Under the pieces are notes generated by a model. It saw only the letters and a list, made by a program, of their open reading frames with translations. It did not search any database and was not told the origin of the DNA. From Phytophthora hibernalis (lineage: Eukaryota > Oomycota > Peronosporomycetes > Peronosporales > Peronosporaceae): a stretch of 64,000 nucleotides of DNA. Each line of letters begins with the position of its first letter. Position 1 is the first letter of the stretch. The DNA lies in NCBI GenBank assembly GCA_012656075.1, contig JAAKBF010000009.1:1302001-1366000 (forward strand), given 5' to 3'. A program made the translations under genes and the position numbers. Below, one piece after another: positions 34,740 through 45,760 of the stretch.

Positions 34740-35230
34740 ACGATCGCGGCGGACTACAACAACATGGTGGTCGCGGGGACTACGGCCGACGGCGGCATGG
34801 TCGATGAGGAGAAAGACAGCGGCGTAGCAGCCGTAGAGGACTTCGGCGGAGTGGCGAGCGCTGAGGACAACGGCCGCGTGATGGCCGCAGAGGGCGACGA
34901 CGCGCACTAGGGACGACGACTATGGCATGGTGACTGCAGAGGGCGACGGCGGTAAGGCGACCGCGCAGGATCTTGGCGGCGAGATGGAGGTAGGGGAATG
35001 ACAGTGGCCGGTTGCCAGCAGAGGAATACGGCAGTTTGGTGGTCGCGAAGGAATTCGGTGGCAAGGCGGCTGGCGTGGGCTTTGGCGACGTGGAGGCCGC
35101 GGTTGGGCTATAGCTTCGGGCTACGGTGGCGTGATGGTCCCGGAGGACTATAGCGGCGTGGAGCCCTCTGACTGCGGTACTGTAGTGGCCGTGCAGGACT
35201 ACGGCGGGAAGGCGGCAATGCACGACTCTG
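34740..35230 (+). repeat. Degenerate GC-rich 27-bp coding-type repeats
   Basis: From about 34,797 consecutive 27-bp blocks encode a loose 9-residue pattern (Val/Met-x-Ala-x-Glu-Asp-x-Gly-Gly): MVDEEKDSG, VAAVEDFGG, VASAEDNGR, VMAAEGDD. After a stop similar blocks recur (MVTAEGDGG, KATAQDLGG). More diverged copies run to about 35,200. It is GC-rich against AT-rich flanks. Either a decayed low-complexity protein gene or a minisatellite. Confidence 0.7.
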
Positions 35231-35238
35231 TCTAGAAG

Positions 35239-35688
35239 ATGGCGCGCAGGACAACGGATGCAAGGGGCGAGAAAAGAGCGGCGGGATGGCCAGCGATCCC
35301 GTGGCGGCCGCTGTGCAAGGTCTGCGTCTTCGACGGCTCCGCCTTGAACGCTGGCATGAAACAGTGCGGTGCTGGGCGCCATCGCCGCCGCGTACATGTG
35401 CTCGCCATGACGGCGTCCCTACATGTGTACCACTGCATGCTGGACCTGTCGGAGAAGCCGATGGAAGAGATCGTGGCCATGAGCAAGACGTGCTTCTTGC
35501 TCGCGGCCAAGACGGGCGATCTGGAGCTGGGCCCGACGGGCGGCGAGGAGGACGGCGTGGACAACAGCTAGGTGGAGGACGCGTCATCGCAGCCTGAGGA
35601 CATCCTGCTGACTTACATCGATCAGAGCGCCGTGCTGCAGTACGTCATGAACGCGCCACCTGGCTGTACGGTGATTATAGTTGGTTAA
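35239..35688 (+). pseudogene. Unrecognised ORF fragment
   Basis: A 110-codon frame to 35571 ends DLSEKPMEEIVAMSKTCFLL and GPTGGEEDGVDNS. After its TAG the same frame continues protein-like (ASSQPEDILLTYIDQSAVLQ) for about 35 codons. This suggests one in-frame stop in a former gene that also included the upstream 27-bp repeats. Family unknown. 35,690-35,880 holds nothing clear. Confidence 0.35.
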
Positions 35689-35882
35689 TGGAGTTATATT
35701 ATCAAATGCAGTACATTTTGCTCTCTACATATTCGTTGCCCTATTTGTCCTACGCTCAATGCATGTTGTAAGTTACTGTAAGCACTGCATGTTGCGACAG
35801 AAGTCCCCGGCCAAAGTGTGCCGGGCGAGGAGTTCGTCCAAGTCTATTCATTGTATTGCAATGATTGCACAAGTGATGATAT

Positions 35883-36619
35883 TCATCCATCCATATGAAC
35901 AGCCGATTCGTGAGTTCCGGCCTGCATCCAATATTCCGGTGGGAAGGCGTAGGCCTTGTTCCTCTTGAACTTCATCTTAGAGTAGTAGCCAAGAGGGGGA
36001 CCACAACTGTATTGATCTGCAGGCGTATATCGACCCGCTTCCCATTCTGCACGTACTCCTTCATTGATAAACCCCAGTATATTCTCCGTCTCCAGTCCAT
36101 CAAGCAAGTGCTCTTTATCGGTCGGTAGTTTGGCACTACCACGAAAACCGGCGACATCATTGCAGGCGTCGCGAAAAAGTAGAGCGGCTGCATCTGATTC
36201 AACTGCCGTCTTCCCGAAACGCCTCCTGAAATGTAGCAATCCTTGCTCTCCGGTATTTTCTTGTAGATTCTGTGGATCTTATAACTGGTGGTCCCGTAGG
36301 ATCCAGTCAGTACCAAACCTCGCAATTCTCCAATTAAATCTTTGGTCGAAATATCTTGCGTGTTAACTGAAATTTTCTGCGTGCTGTACTGCCCTTGACC
36401 GCGGGGCGGAGCGACATGTTCTTCGTCGTCGTCGTGGCAGCGGGGCGGTGCGCCATGTCCTTCGTCGTCGTCGTGGCCGCGGGGCCGAGCGCTATGTCCT
36501 TCGTCGCCGTCGCGGCCGCGGGGCCGAGCACCATGAACTTCGTATTCGTCGCGACGGGGGCGAATGCTGTGCACGTTGTCGCCGTCGTGGGTGGGAGAGG
36601 GAACTTCTTGAGAGCTCAT
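35883..36619 (-). pseudogene. Hypothetical protein with 13-residue His/Asp/Arg repeats, one frameshift
   Basis: Starts MSSQEVPSPTHDGDNVHS, followed by about 4.5 repeats of RPRGHDDDEGHSA type. A folded-looking region follows (STKDLIGELRGLVLTGSYGT, KKIPESKDCYISGGVSG). Near 36,240 the frame changes by one missing base, and the continuation (LLFRDACNDVAGFRGSAKL, then ADQYSCGPPLGYYSKMKF) is equally protein-like. I do not recognise the C-terminal domain. It could be a mobile-element-encoded protein, given its surroundings. Confidence 0.5.
36401..36592 (-). repeat. 39-bp tandem repeat encoding 13 residues, about 4.5 copies
   Basis: Plus-strand blocks begin GCGGGGC(G/C)GAGC and end GTCGTGGC at 39-bp spacing. 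Divergence is low in the middle copies and higher at the edges. On the minus strand they encode the RPRGHDDDEGHSA-type motif. Confidence 0.85.
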
Positions 36620-36876
36620 CGAGATCTAGCGGATTCGATTATGAGCGGTAGCCTCAACCACACATATAAAATAACTTCTATTGGCCAAATTAATAACCAA
36701 TCATACACTGTTAGGTAGGGGGCCATTTGCCGATTTGAACTTTTTATGAATCGGTGCACCTGCTGTGTTCTACGGTGATGAACCATAATATTGCTGGTGT
36801 TGTTGGTATTTACTCCGTATTTGCGAGATGCTTGGCTTAGCTGCGGCTTGAAGCGCCTTCGTGGAAACGGTGCATG

Positions 36877-38673
36877 TACTGTATTCATTTGTAAAGGCGG
36901 ACAGGCCAAATTCACAACAAAATCAAAAAGACCAGCATCTGGTAAAAAAACTTATTTGAGCTAACCATTCAAAAATCTAAAACGTATGGCTGTGTTACTT
37001 ACTATACCACTGTCTCCTCTATGAAGTTGTCGACAATGTCATCTGTCTCGTCGATTGTATCGACCACAACGTTTAGGCGCTCGAGCGTTCAACCACCTCG
37101 TTCTCGGGAGCCACCGCTTCGCTCTCTGTAGTATCACTTGGGGGTAGCCTCCGTGTGCCGCGATAGACGAGCAAATCCACTTTGAATCACTGATGATCCT
37201 AACCCATTCCATGACTTCATGGCCCAGACAATTGCATCTTTGCGAGAAGGGGCTTCAAATGCACATGGAGTGCCTTCTGTCTGCTCGTGGTGCGCTCTAA
37301 GTTATGTGCGTAGCTGTTTTACCCATTCCGCTCGAAACCGTTGTTTAAATGGTCGAAACCAAGAAATGTCTGCCGGCTGGCACACGGACGTTAACCCAGG
37401 AGGAACACGCATTAAATGCACGCTCAAACTCTCTGCACGCTCTTTGACCTCATCGGTCCAACGAGCAGAAAAGTCATCCCGTAAAGTAGCACAGGCCCGC
37501 ATTCCGTGCGACCGGCGAAGTGAAAGTCCAGAAAACGTACCGACAAATCTGAAGTCCACCATGCGTAAATGTTTCCATACAACTGCAGATTTAATTCTTT
37601 CTGGAGTGTAGCCATTTCTTTCCACAGTGTAGCACCGAAGCCATTTCGAGCCACGTTATTGTATGCTGCCATCTCTTCGACAGTTGATGGCTTCGTTTCA
37701 TCACAAAAACGTGGTGTATTGCTTGCCAGTTGAATCGGCCATGAACATCCCTGTAAAACGCTCCTTGTCCCTGTTACCACACCTTACCCGTACTGTCTTT
37801 GCACCTCTCTTATTGATTGTTTGCTTCGGTAAATACTCAAAGCACACGCCGCTTTGGTCAGCGTTATACATTTTGTCCACACCAAGCTCCTCTTTGACTT
37901 TAGGCACCTCACACCAAAATGATTTTGCTTCAACGTTCATGTCTGCTGGTTTCCGTTGGCCCTGTCGCGTTTTTGCTCGAAGAGATAAGCAATGGCGCTT
38001 AAAAATCCTTGCCGCCAAACCCAACTTCCTTGAAAAACACTTTGCGAGACACCTTCGTCTTCAACAACGACCTGGACTTTGAGTTGAAGCATTTGGCCTG
38101 AAACGGGGACACCCTCCTCGCGCAGAGACAACACCCACTCGACGAGGAATTCTTCATCAGCAGCTGAAATAGTTGTCGCGGTGCCTACACTGCAAAGGAC
38201 CTTCACTCCAGCATTTGTTGTTGTAGCACAAACTGATTCAATCTGCTCTCGTTTTTGAAGTCACTCATATATTCGCTTTCGTTTATTTTGTTGCTTCTGC
38301 ACTGTGAGATGACCGTAGTACTTGGCTAGTGTAGCTGGCATGTCGTTGGCATCGTGGAAATCGATTACATCCAGCCTCTTGTTATAAGTCTCCACCTCTC
38401 GTTCATACTTGCTCGGCTGGCGGCCTTGACCTCCTCGTGCCGCTTTCCGACAGCGTGCCATTTTTGGATGTGCCTCCTCGTCAGCGACTGCTCCGCGGGA
38501 AACGATCTGTGGCAGAGGTATGCATAACCTGTGCAAGATGTGTAAAAATAGTTATGTCCGCTTGAGGAAATGGCCTTCGGTAAGGTTTAATTGTGTCGCA
38601 TTTCTCCATTCTGATTGGCTGGTGGCAGTGTCCACTTCAAGGATTAATCCACCTTTACAAATTCTCTACAGTA
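36877..38673 (-). mobile_element. pogo/Tigger-like DNA transposon, degenerate
   Basis: Minus-strand pieces of a CENP-B/pogo-type DDE transposase run from 38,536 to 37,219 in several frames. Landmarks are an N-terminal helix-turn-helix-like part (DMPATLAKYYGHLTVQKQQN), DEEFLVEWVLSLREEGVPVSG, the first-Asp region KMYNADQSGVCFEYLP, and the third-site region PPGLTSVCQPADISWFRPFK. Imperfect inverted ends lie at 36877-36901 and 38648-38673: both start TACTGTA inward and share ATTTGTAAAGG(C/T)GGA, consistent with a TA target. Many frame breaks mean it is not active. Confidence 0.75.
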
Positions 38674-39629
38674 CCGGTAAATGCAGTACATGTACTGTAG
38701 TCATTGGGGGCATCCTTGAGACAACTTTGAGCCCGTCGAGTCGACGGGTTCGTCGACGGTCGACCCAGGCTCCCCTCGATATAGGACCGACCCTGAGTGG
38801 GTCTTACATCTCCGAATACGGAGGATTGACCAATCAGGTGATCGTATTTCGAGTCGCGCCGGATGGCCTGCTTTTCGTCCGCAGACATTTTGTTGCCATC
38901 GGGGAGGGGTGACCCACCTGAGGGAGGCGGGAGACAAATTTCGGAGGGAAATATGAGACTTAAGATAGCAGAAAGAAACATGGTATTAATAACGTTAGAG
39001 GAAGAAGACCCGAGCGTCGTTAGATCAACGCTTCTTGTGGCAATACCGAGGTGGTGCATGCGCTCCTCCACGTACGCCAAGCGAAGCTGCAGGCGAAGGC
39101 TTGCATCTCAACGCTTAAAAGCGTAGCTCTACGAAGACAGGGCTTACGAAGATATCCTTCGTCAATCGTCTCTGCGGCTACATGTAGAAGGTAAACAGCG
39201 AATAGCGCCTACAGCGGCGCTCTACGAGGTACTTGATCATATATGGTGGATCTTGTGCTCAATCAGTGACTGCCTTGACGGCCTAGCCAAAGCGCTCAGC
39301 ACGGAGCAATGCAGCAGCAACGTGACAATAGGAGCTTGAAAGATGCAGGCCCCATGCGCTCAACTCGTTCTAATACTCCTTCTATTTTAGACTCTTTGTA
39401 AAAGCCATCAGGTTTGGAAGTGAGGAAGACTTTCAAGGCGGGCTTTCTGCCACGCGTCCTCCTCTCCACCTAACATCCCTCGGCAAATCGTGTCTAACTT
39501 AGTAAGTATCCTTATGAAGTAAGATATCTTGTGCTTTTCCTATTTGTTATAAATGTGTGTATATTCAGCCAATCATATATCCTCTTAACACTCCCATTAA
39601 AAGTTCAAGCACATCTTCTATCCTTTCAA
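38674..39629. other. No gene seen; possible retroelement remnants
   Basis: Minus frames of up to 141 codons (38655-39080) have no domain. Short inverted motifs such as GTCGAGTCGACGGGTTCGTCGAC occur near 38,730. Nothing can be assigned. Confidence 0.4.
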
Positions 39630-39631
39630 TA

Positions 39632-39785
39632 CAGTAATGTGCGTCAATAAGGAACGGGGTTCCAACTAATATCCTTCGAAAGATTATACATATGATAGTA
39701 AGGAGCATATGTGTGTGTATTGTGGCCGTCTATATCCTCCTTAATTATATTCATATCAGGTGTTCCTTATTGCCGCACATTACTG
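39632..39785. mobile_element. MITE 1, Tc1/mariner-type (TA target, 154 bp)
   Basis: Inverted ends start CAGTAATGTGCG..AATAAGGAAC on the left and are matched by GTTCCTTATTGCCGCACATTACTG on the right, with one mismatch over about 24 bp. The element is flanked by TA on both sides (39630-39631 and 39786-39787). No coding capacity. Confidence 0.85.
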
Positions 39786-39787
39786 TA

Positions 39788-40606
39788 ATAACATTTGAAA
39801 TGTCGTCCTATTTTGCGATAATTCCAAAATACCATACGACCTTTCGTGTCGCTCCTTTCCGCCCAAATTATGTGGCACTTACTGTAAGAACATCCTCTCC
39901 GCTCCTATTATGGATCGCATTTGTCTTGCCCTATCCTAAATTAAGCTGCGACTCTTCACAAATACCATGCGACCTTTTGCGTCGCGACTTTTCCCGACTT
40001 AGGCGATCCAAATTTTGTGGCTCCTATTTTAGTTTGCACCACTCAATTTTTGTGACAGCTCATTACTTCGACCTATTCCCTATATTTGACACAGCTCCAA
40101 ATTTGCGCCCCGTCAGAAAACTTATTCCGTATGATTTCCTAATTCCTTATGGTCTCTGCCTCTTAGTGCCTCTCTCTTTTGTGCATTTGCTAGCAGCAAT
40201 TGCTATCAGCTCATTCACTCTCAAATTTGCACTCACAAATCTGGTCCAATTAGGCGCCTATGGCCGCTTTCAAACCCTTCGGAGGAGGGGGCTACGACAA
40301 CCACGGCTAAAACACCCAGGAGCAATCCTGCGGCACCACCATCCAGAGGCCGGGGTGCGCGTGTGGCACAGTTCCAATTCGCCGCATTAACCTCGGATGC
40401 AGTCAACGGGGGCTCTGGCTGTGGTTGCTCCATGTTATCGTGGAGTGTCGTAGTCGAATCTTTAACCTTTAGCTATTACGCAACTGGGAGTTAACTAATA
40501 CGATAACGTTACGTCTCATTGTTTGCCTTTAAACTCACAAGTCGTGTCCTCAACCCACTTCAACTTCAGATCTATATTTCACTTCAACTTGCGCCTTGTC
40601 CTTGTA
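39788..40606. other. AT-rich spacer with an internal duplication
   Basis: A ~60-bp block (AAATACCATACGACC.. near 39,826 and AAATACCATGCGACC.. near 39,959) is repeated imperfectly. A minus frame at 40233-40433 (MEQPQPEPPLTASEV) could be the start of a gag-like ORF but is not supported further. A 232-codon plus frame here has no domain and is taken as chance. Confidence 0.4.
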
Positions 40607-40801
40607 CAGTAATCTGCGTGAATAAGCAACGGGTGTACAGCTTATATCCTACGAAACTTTATATAATGCCAGCAACAGCGAAAGGAGAAGATGGACGAGG
40701 TACTTAAACGCATTGGGTTGCTCGTCTTTGCTCTTTACGCACTCCTTATACGCCCTGTCAACCCATATATATCAGGCGTTGCCTATTCACGCAGATTACT
40801 G
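40607..40801. mobile_element. MITE 2, same family as MITE 1 (TA target, 195 bp)
   Basis: Ends CAGTAATCTGCGTGAATAAG.. and its inverse at 40777-40801 match over 25 bp with one mismatch, flanked by TA at 40605-40606 and 40802-40803. The terminal ~20 bp match MITE 1 at most positions; the interiors differ. It lies next to the 3' side of the copia remnant. Confidence 0.87.
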
Positions 40802-41981
40802 TACTTTGAACCTCGTCCTTACACTTCAACTTTAACGGTATCTTTCACTTCAACTTGATATGGATAACTCCATATGGCTTCATTCAACTTCAAAGATATC
40901 ATTCAGTTTATTGTGCGGGTTGTAGCCGCGGCATCTAGAGCCCTACACCTCTTGAATTAAAGTTAAACTCAAATTCTTTACGCTCATTCAATTTCTGAGT
41001 TTCTTAAATTGATTTTGAGGTAGTGCCTTCGTGAGGGCATCCGCTATTATATCATTCGTATTGCAGTATGATACTACTATTCTTCCCTCATCATGAACTT
41101 CCTAGTATATAGCCCTTTAATATCAATATGTTTAGTTGATGTATGATTAGCTGGATCTTTGATACAGTAATACTAATCGCTCCCTTATTATCACACCAAC
41201 ATTCTATCGGCTGAGTTTGCTTAAATCCCAGTTCCTCCAGTAATGTCCATAACCATTCACTCTCTTTAACCCCTTCACTGGCAGCTATTAATTCTGACTG
41301 TGCTGTATGAAGACTCACTGTATTTTGCCTCGAACTTTTCCAAGTAATACACGCATTTGCCATAATAGTTACAAACTTAGAAACTGACTTTCTGTTTTCA
41401 TTAGCATTTGCGAAGGTCGCGTCTGTGTACAGTTCATATATCACCTCTTTACTCTTTCCGTCAAATACTAGACCGTACATCGACGTTCCTTTCAGATACT
41501 TTAGTACTCTCTGGGCAGCCTTATAATGGCCCTTATTATAGCATGACAGAAACTTACTCAATTCTCTGACAGCATTTGCTATATCAGGGCGTGTACCTCT
41601 CACAAGGTACATCAGTGACCCCACAAATCCTCTATAATCGATTGGCTGGGCTGCTATTTGCTCCGGATTTAATTTGTCCTCTTTCTCAAGGACCTCACTT
41701 TTGGCTTGGGGAGTTGGCTCTGTATTACTCTCACTCATATCAAACTTTTGTAGTAAGTCCATAACATTTATGTTGTGACATACTTAGAATTCTATTGGCC
41801 CAGTCCCGCTTAATCTCCATCTTTAAGAGATAGTGGATATCACCAAGGTCTTTCATAGTAAATCTCGAAGCCAGCTTCACCTTTTGCATCAGTTTCATAT
41901 CACTCGCAGCAATAGTAAAATTTTCCACGTAAACGCAAATAAGAACTACATGCGTCACTCCATTTACCTCCCACTTTTACT

Positions 41982-42790
41982 GAGATAATAAGCAACGAAG
42001 TGCTTAATAGCACAGCCCAACTAGGATTAATTGTACGGGCCCCTCGGTATAGCGAATGACATACCATATGATATCGGTGTCAACACGACCCCCAAACGAC
42101 TTATTTGTCCGGTCAGACGAGCACCGGTATACCGATTATATATCGGTGACAACCACGACCCCCAAATGGCTTATTAGCAGAACTGCAACCAATTTGGAAC
42201 TTTGGAACGACTCGAGCGATGGATGAAGCCGCAGGGAACGGACATTTGGTCGTTGTGCAGTGGCTTCATCAACAACAATTGGACTGTTCAACCAATGCAA
42301 TTGACTTTGCAGCTGGTAATGGTCACCTTGCAGTGGTAAAATGGCTCAATTTGAATAGAAATGAGGGCTGCACTGAGCAAGCGATGGATAACGCAGCAGC
42401 ATGGGGACACTTTAAGGTTCTCGTGTACCTACACGAATATTGTGGTGCAGTGTGCTTTCGAGGTGCGTCCACGCTAGCGGCGGACTTCGGCCATCTCGAG
42501 ATATTGAAATAGCTGAAGACGCACTACCCCTCAAATTCAACACAGATAGAGTGCTACAAGTCGCGCCGCTGTTGGGATGGTCTTCTTGTGTGGTACAAAA
42601 TCGTTGCGGCCTCTGATCAATTCTTTGCTAACACGTTTTAATGTTGCTAAATCAATAATGTATTTTTCTCATACTTGTTTCACTATGCCACATGTAGTGG
42701 GTGGAGCAAGACATACTTCATAATTTCGCGCTCCTTTGTAAAACAAAAATGCTATCCCAGCCTACACGAACCCCTGGTTATAGAGTCGTA
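41982..42790. mobile_element. Insertion inside copia RT carrying an ankyrin fragment
   Basis: The copia RT is split between the LKQ..W region and the YVDD box by about 800 bp. The insert opens with the dispersed repeat also found at 32124 (41982-42163, GAGATAATAAGCAACG) and contains an ankyrin-repeat ORF piece. The right edge is approximate. No clear terminal inverted repeat was found. Confidence 0.65.
42219..42512 (+). pseudogene. Ankyrin-repeat fragment (about 97 codons)
   Basis: Three to four degenerate ankyrin units of the oomycete type: DEAAGNGHLVVVQWLHQQQ, DFAAGNGHLAVVKWLN, DNAAAWGHFKVLVYLHEY, LAADFGHLEILK. It stops with a TAG inside the next unit. No 5' or 3' extension is seen, so it is a captured or deleted piece of a protein-interaction gene. 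Confidence 0.8.
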
Positions 42791-44124
42791 TTTAGCACTA
42801 TACTATCTCAGTCTTCGCGAAGCCCTAGTATCAGTACAAACAGTACTCCATTTTGCATCGACAAACCATATGCTTACCAAGAACAAATTCAAAAGCGCAT
42901 ACCAAATACGCGAAACCTGTTTGAGCCGGTACAAACTCTTTTCAGTTTGCAAACGCGGGACGCGTCGCCATGCCAGAACCATGTGGTTGTTGCATGTAAA
43001 TTTCCTCAAATAGTGACCCATTAAGAAACGTAGTAGACACATCCATTCGGTGGACATGAAAGTCCTTTATAGTTGCTATTGCCAGTAGTAGTCTCAATGA
43101 TTCATACCGAGCTACCGGAGAATATATCTCATCGAAATCAACCCCGTGGGCTTGAGTATTTCCTCTTACAACTAGTATTGCTTTAAACCTTTCAACCGTT
43201 ACATCTGGGTTGTATTTCACATCAAATACCCAGTGACACCCTAATATTTTGCGTCCTTTCGGTAAATGTACTATTTCCCATGTATCATTAGCTACTCATG
43301 CCTGGTATTCAATCTGCAATGCTGTCTCCCACTGGTTAGCATGTGGACCTCGTCTTGCTTCCTTTATTGACACATCGGTATCACTTTCGTGCTGGTTGTG
43401 ACAGCGTTGATTGATACTATATAATCCCTGATACGGAGGTTGGAGTGCCTTTTCCGACGACGTCGAGGAATAGAGGGAACAGATACATGTTGTTTAACAT
43501 CTTCTACTGTTTCTGTACTTGTCACAACCTCTTCCTCGTCCTCGTCAATTTGTGGTCGCTTTTTGGGCAAATTTGAGTTTCTTTTTTTTTTGCCTAATTC
43601 ACAAATTTCTAGGACAGATTCCTTGTCTAACTCAATATTTCCTGATGGAAATGACCGTGCTATCAGCCCCTCAGTAAATGTAGTCCCAAAATTTATATCT
43701 CGGGCATTGGGTACCTATTGCCTTTTACGTCCAGTAGCAGACAGTGATCTCGGGCATTGAGGTACCTATTGCCTTTTATGTCCAGTAGGCAGAGAGAGAC
43801 AGTAGGCGATAACCCTTATAACTATCGGAAAGACCAAAAGTTTACACTCTATAGACCTATCACTGATTTTTTGATTGGTTCGTTTAGATTTTGGTATGTG
43901 GGCGTAGCATGTCCTGCCCCACATTCTTAGCTTCATCCCGGTTGGTTGGACCCCAAATAATGCCTCATATGGGCACTTACCTTTAAGTCGGGCCGTGGTA
44001 ATCGTATTATTGACTGTGGTCATATATATATTAGTGCCTCCGGCCACCATTTCGCAGCCATTCCGGACCCCATTAACGCGCATCAAACGTTGCCCATAAT
44101 TGTCTGCTGGGCTCGTTCGGCAGT

Positions 44125-44291
44125 ACACTGTATTAAAAACTACTGTGATAAGAATGGTATTGTTTACTGCTGGCTACTGTGATAAGAATGGTATAGTTTA
44201 ACACTGTATTAAAATCTATTGTGATAAGAATGGTATTGTTTACCAGCAGTAAACAATACCATTCTTATCACAGTAGTTTTTAATACAGTGT
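44125..44291. repeat. Foldback element with perfect 49-bp arms
   Basis: 44125-44173 (ACACTGTATTAAAAACTACT...GCTGG) is repeated exactly in reverse complement at 44243-44291. The 69-bp centre contains two more direct, slightly altered copies of the arm (near 44,174-44,199 and 44,200-44,241), the second forming a tight hairpin with the right arm. It sits inside the copia integrase, so it inserted after that element. No coding capacity. Confidence 0.92.
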
Positions 44292-44450
44292 TGACAAATT
44301 CAGTACCCCCCATCCGTCCTTATTCTTTTAACTGTATACGGGAATTGTTTTTCCAATTGTTCAGCACGCATTGCCTGTAACAACCCGCCCTTTTCGGCGG
44401 TCCATGGGTCGGTCAGAAAGTTTTGCTAAATATGGTTGGATCGACCATAG

Positions 44451-45189
44451 CATTCAATTTAACCACGGGGTATCGTTGAAATAGTCTTATTGCGAACTTT
44501 TCAGCCAATGACTCTGCAATGTTGCCAAGTTGCTCAAATTTGAAATATTGCGGAAATCCGCAGGAGGGATGTCACGAGGGATATGTTGGGATAACACTCT
44601 GAAATAGAATAATTTAGATGACTTGATTAAAATATGCCAGCCTCCCAAATAGACTACGGGAAAATCTGCTGCAAATCATTCAACTGTTGGCAATACGACC
44701 GACCAAGATCTTGGCATTCAGTTATCAGACGACTCATCTGCAGTGGCAGGAATGCGGTACTGCAAATAGAGTCGTTGTTTGCTGTAGAATACTCATGCGA
44801 AATTAGCGCTTCTTAACCCCTTATTCACCAATGTCAGAGGATCCGACAAACAAAAATATCACATGACGGAGGAGGCGACATGCACCTTACAAGTTATTTG
44901 TATGTAGATTATTCGTTGCCGCATACAATTTCCTTAATACAACCTCTTCTCCTCGGATTAGCCAAAATTGTACAGGTTACGTTAGGGTAAAGTCTTGAAA
45001 ATCCGTTGGGCAAATCTTTTCCCACCTGACACGTCTTTGTTTTGGAGCTCATCTGGACATTTGGACGGCGCAGCTCATTTGAACATTTGAATGGCGCAGC
45101 GCAAGGTGAGAAGTTTACGTTTTATGGTGAATACTAGTACATACTATTAATAATATTGAAAACAGCGCTGTTGCGAGGAAGCAGAACCG
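44451..45189. other. No gene seen
   Basis: AT-rich sequence between the copia remnant and the piggyBac region. No supported frame or repeat. Confidence 0.5.
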
Positions 45190-45249
45190 ATGAAGCTACG
45201 CAAGAAGGACACCACAAAAGGTGTCGTAGTGGAGGAAGGTGCATTTGCG

Positions 45250-45760
45250 ACGGGTCCTGACACAGCGGGGAGGGGCGCGGCTTGTGGAGCCGACAGTACA
45301 CGAACGAGAGAGGAAAACGAAGCTTGTGCTGCTGGCAGTACAGAGCCAAAGGCAGGCAGAAATGTCGCAAAAAGAAGGTGGCGTCTAGCGCATCTCGTCC
45401 ACACGCTGACGAACAGGAGGCGGAAGGAGATGAAGCTCGTGCTGCTGGTAGTACCGGGTCGACGACAGGTGGCAACGCCGTGAAGAAGAAGGTAGCGTCC
45501 CGCGCATCTCGTCCACGGGCTGACAAGCTGGAGCCGGGGAGAAACTAAGCTTGTACTGCTGGCAGTACAGGATCGAAGGGTGCCGGCAAAGCTGCGAAGA
45601 AGAAGGTGGCGTCCCGCGCATCTCGTCAACAGGTTGATGGCCAGGAGACAAAGATACATCCAGCTCGTGCTCTGGGAGTACAGCGTCGACGGCAGGCGGC
45701 AAGGCCACGAAGAAGAAGGCCGTAGCGAAGCATAACCGTACTGGTAGTGCGACATCAGTT
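45250..45760 (+). repeat. 114-bp degenerate tandem repeats encoding Lys/Ala/Arg-rich units
   Basis: The block AAGAAGGTGGCGTC(C/T).GCGCATCTCGTC recurs at about 45,374, 45,488 and 45,601 (spacing 114 and 113), with more diverged copies on both sides. In the best frame it encodes a ~38-residue unit with KKKVASRASRPRAD followed by an AAGST-type linker. The 113-bp spacing shifts frame. This resembles a basic disordered N-terminal extension of the piggyBac-like gene downstream, but continuity is not proven. Confidence 0.8.

Larger units (their letters stand above)
40988..44450 (-). mobile_element. Ty1/copia retrotransposon pol remnant, interrupted twice
   Basis: Reading on the minus strand from 44,450: an integrase segment (EKQFPYTVKRIRTDGG), then after an inserted foldback the rest of integrase (AERAQQTI-type, KGKCPYEALFGVQP, GRTCYAHIPKSKR). 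RT N-half follows at 43,220-42,800 (FDEIYSPVARYESLRLLLA, FHVHRMDVSTTFLNG, KSLYRLKQ). After an ~800-bp insertion come the RT active-site box (ICVYVENF, degenerate YVDD) at 41,958-41,740 and RNase H (GSLMYLVRGTRPDIANAVREL, ACITWKSSRQNTVSLHTAQSE, ADALTKALP) to a stop at 40,988. Multiple frame breaks and the altered YVDD box mean it is dead. LTRs were not resolved. Confidence 0.85.

Noticed and set aside
34578..35397. Minus ORFs rich in His/Ala/Val opposite the 27-bp repeats
   Set aside because: They mirror the repeats; which strand was coding is not certain, but the acidic plus-strand pattern is the more regular.
39692..40390. 232-codon plus ORF
   Set aside because: It overlaps a MITE and AT-rich spacer, has no domain, and is hydrophobic by composition only.
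40440..40960. 3' LTR of the copia element
   Set aside because: A polypurine-like stretch (ACCCTAC.. side near 40,945) is suggestive, but no matching second LTR or TG..CA boundaries could be found.
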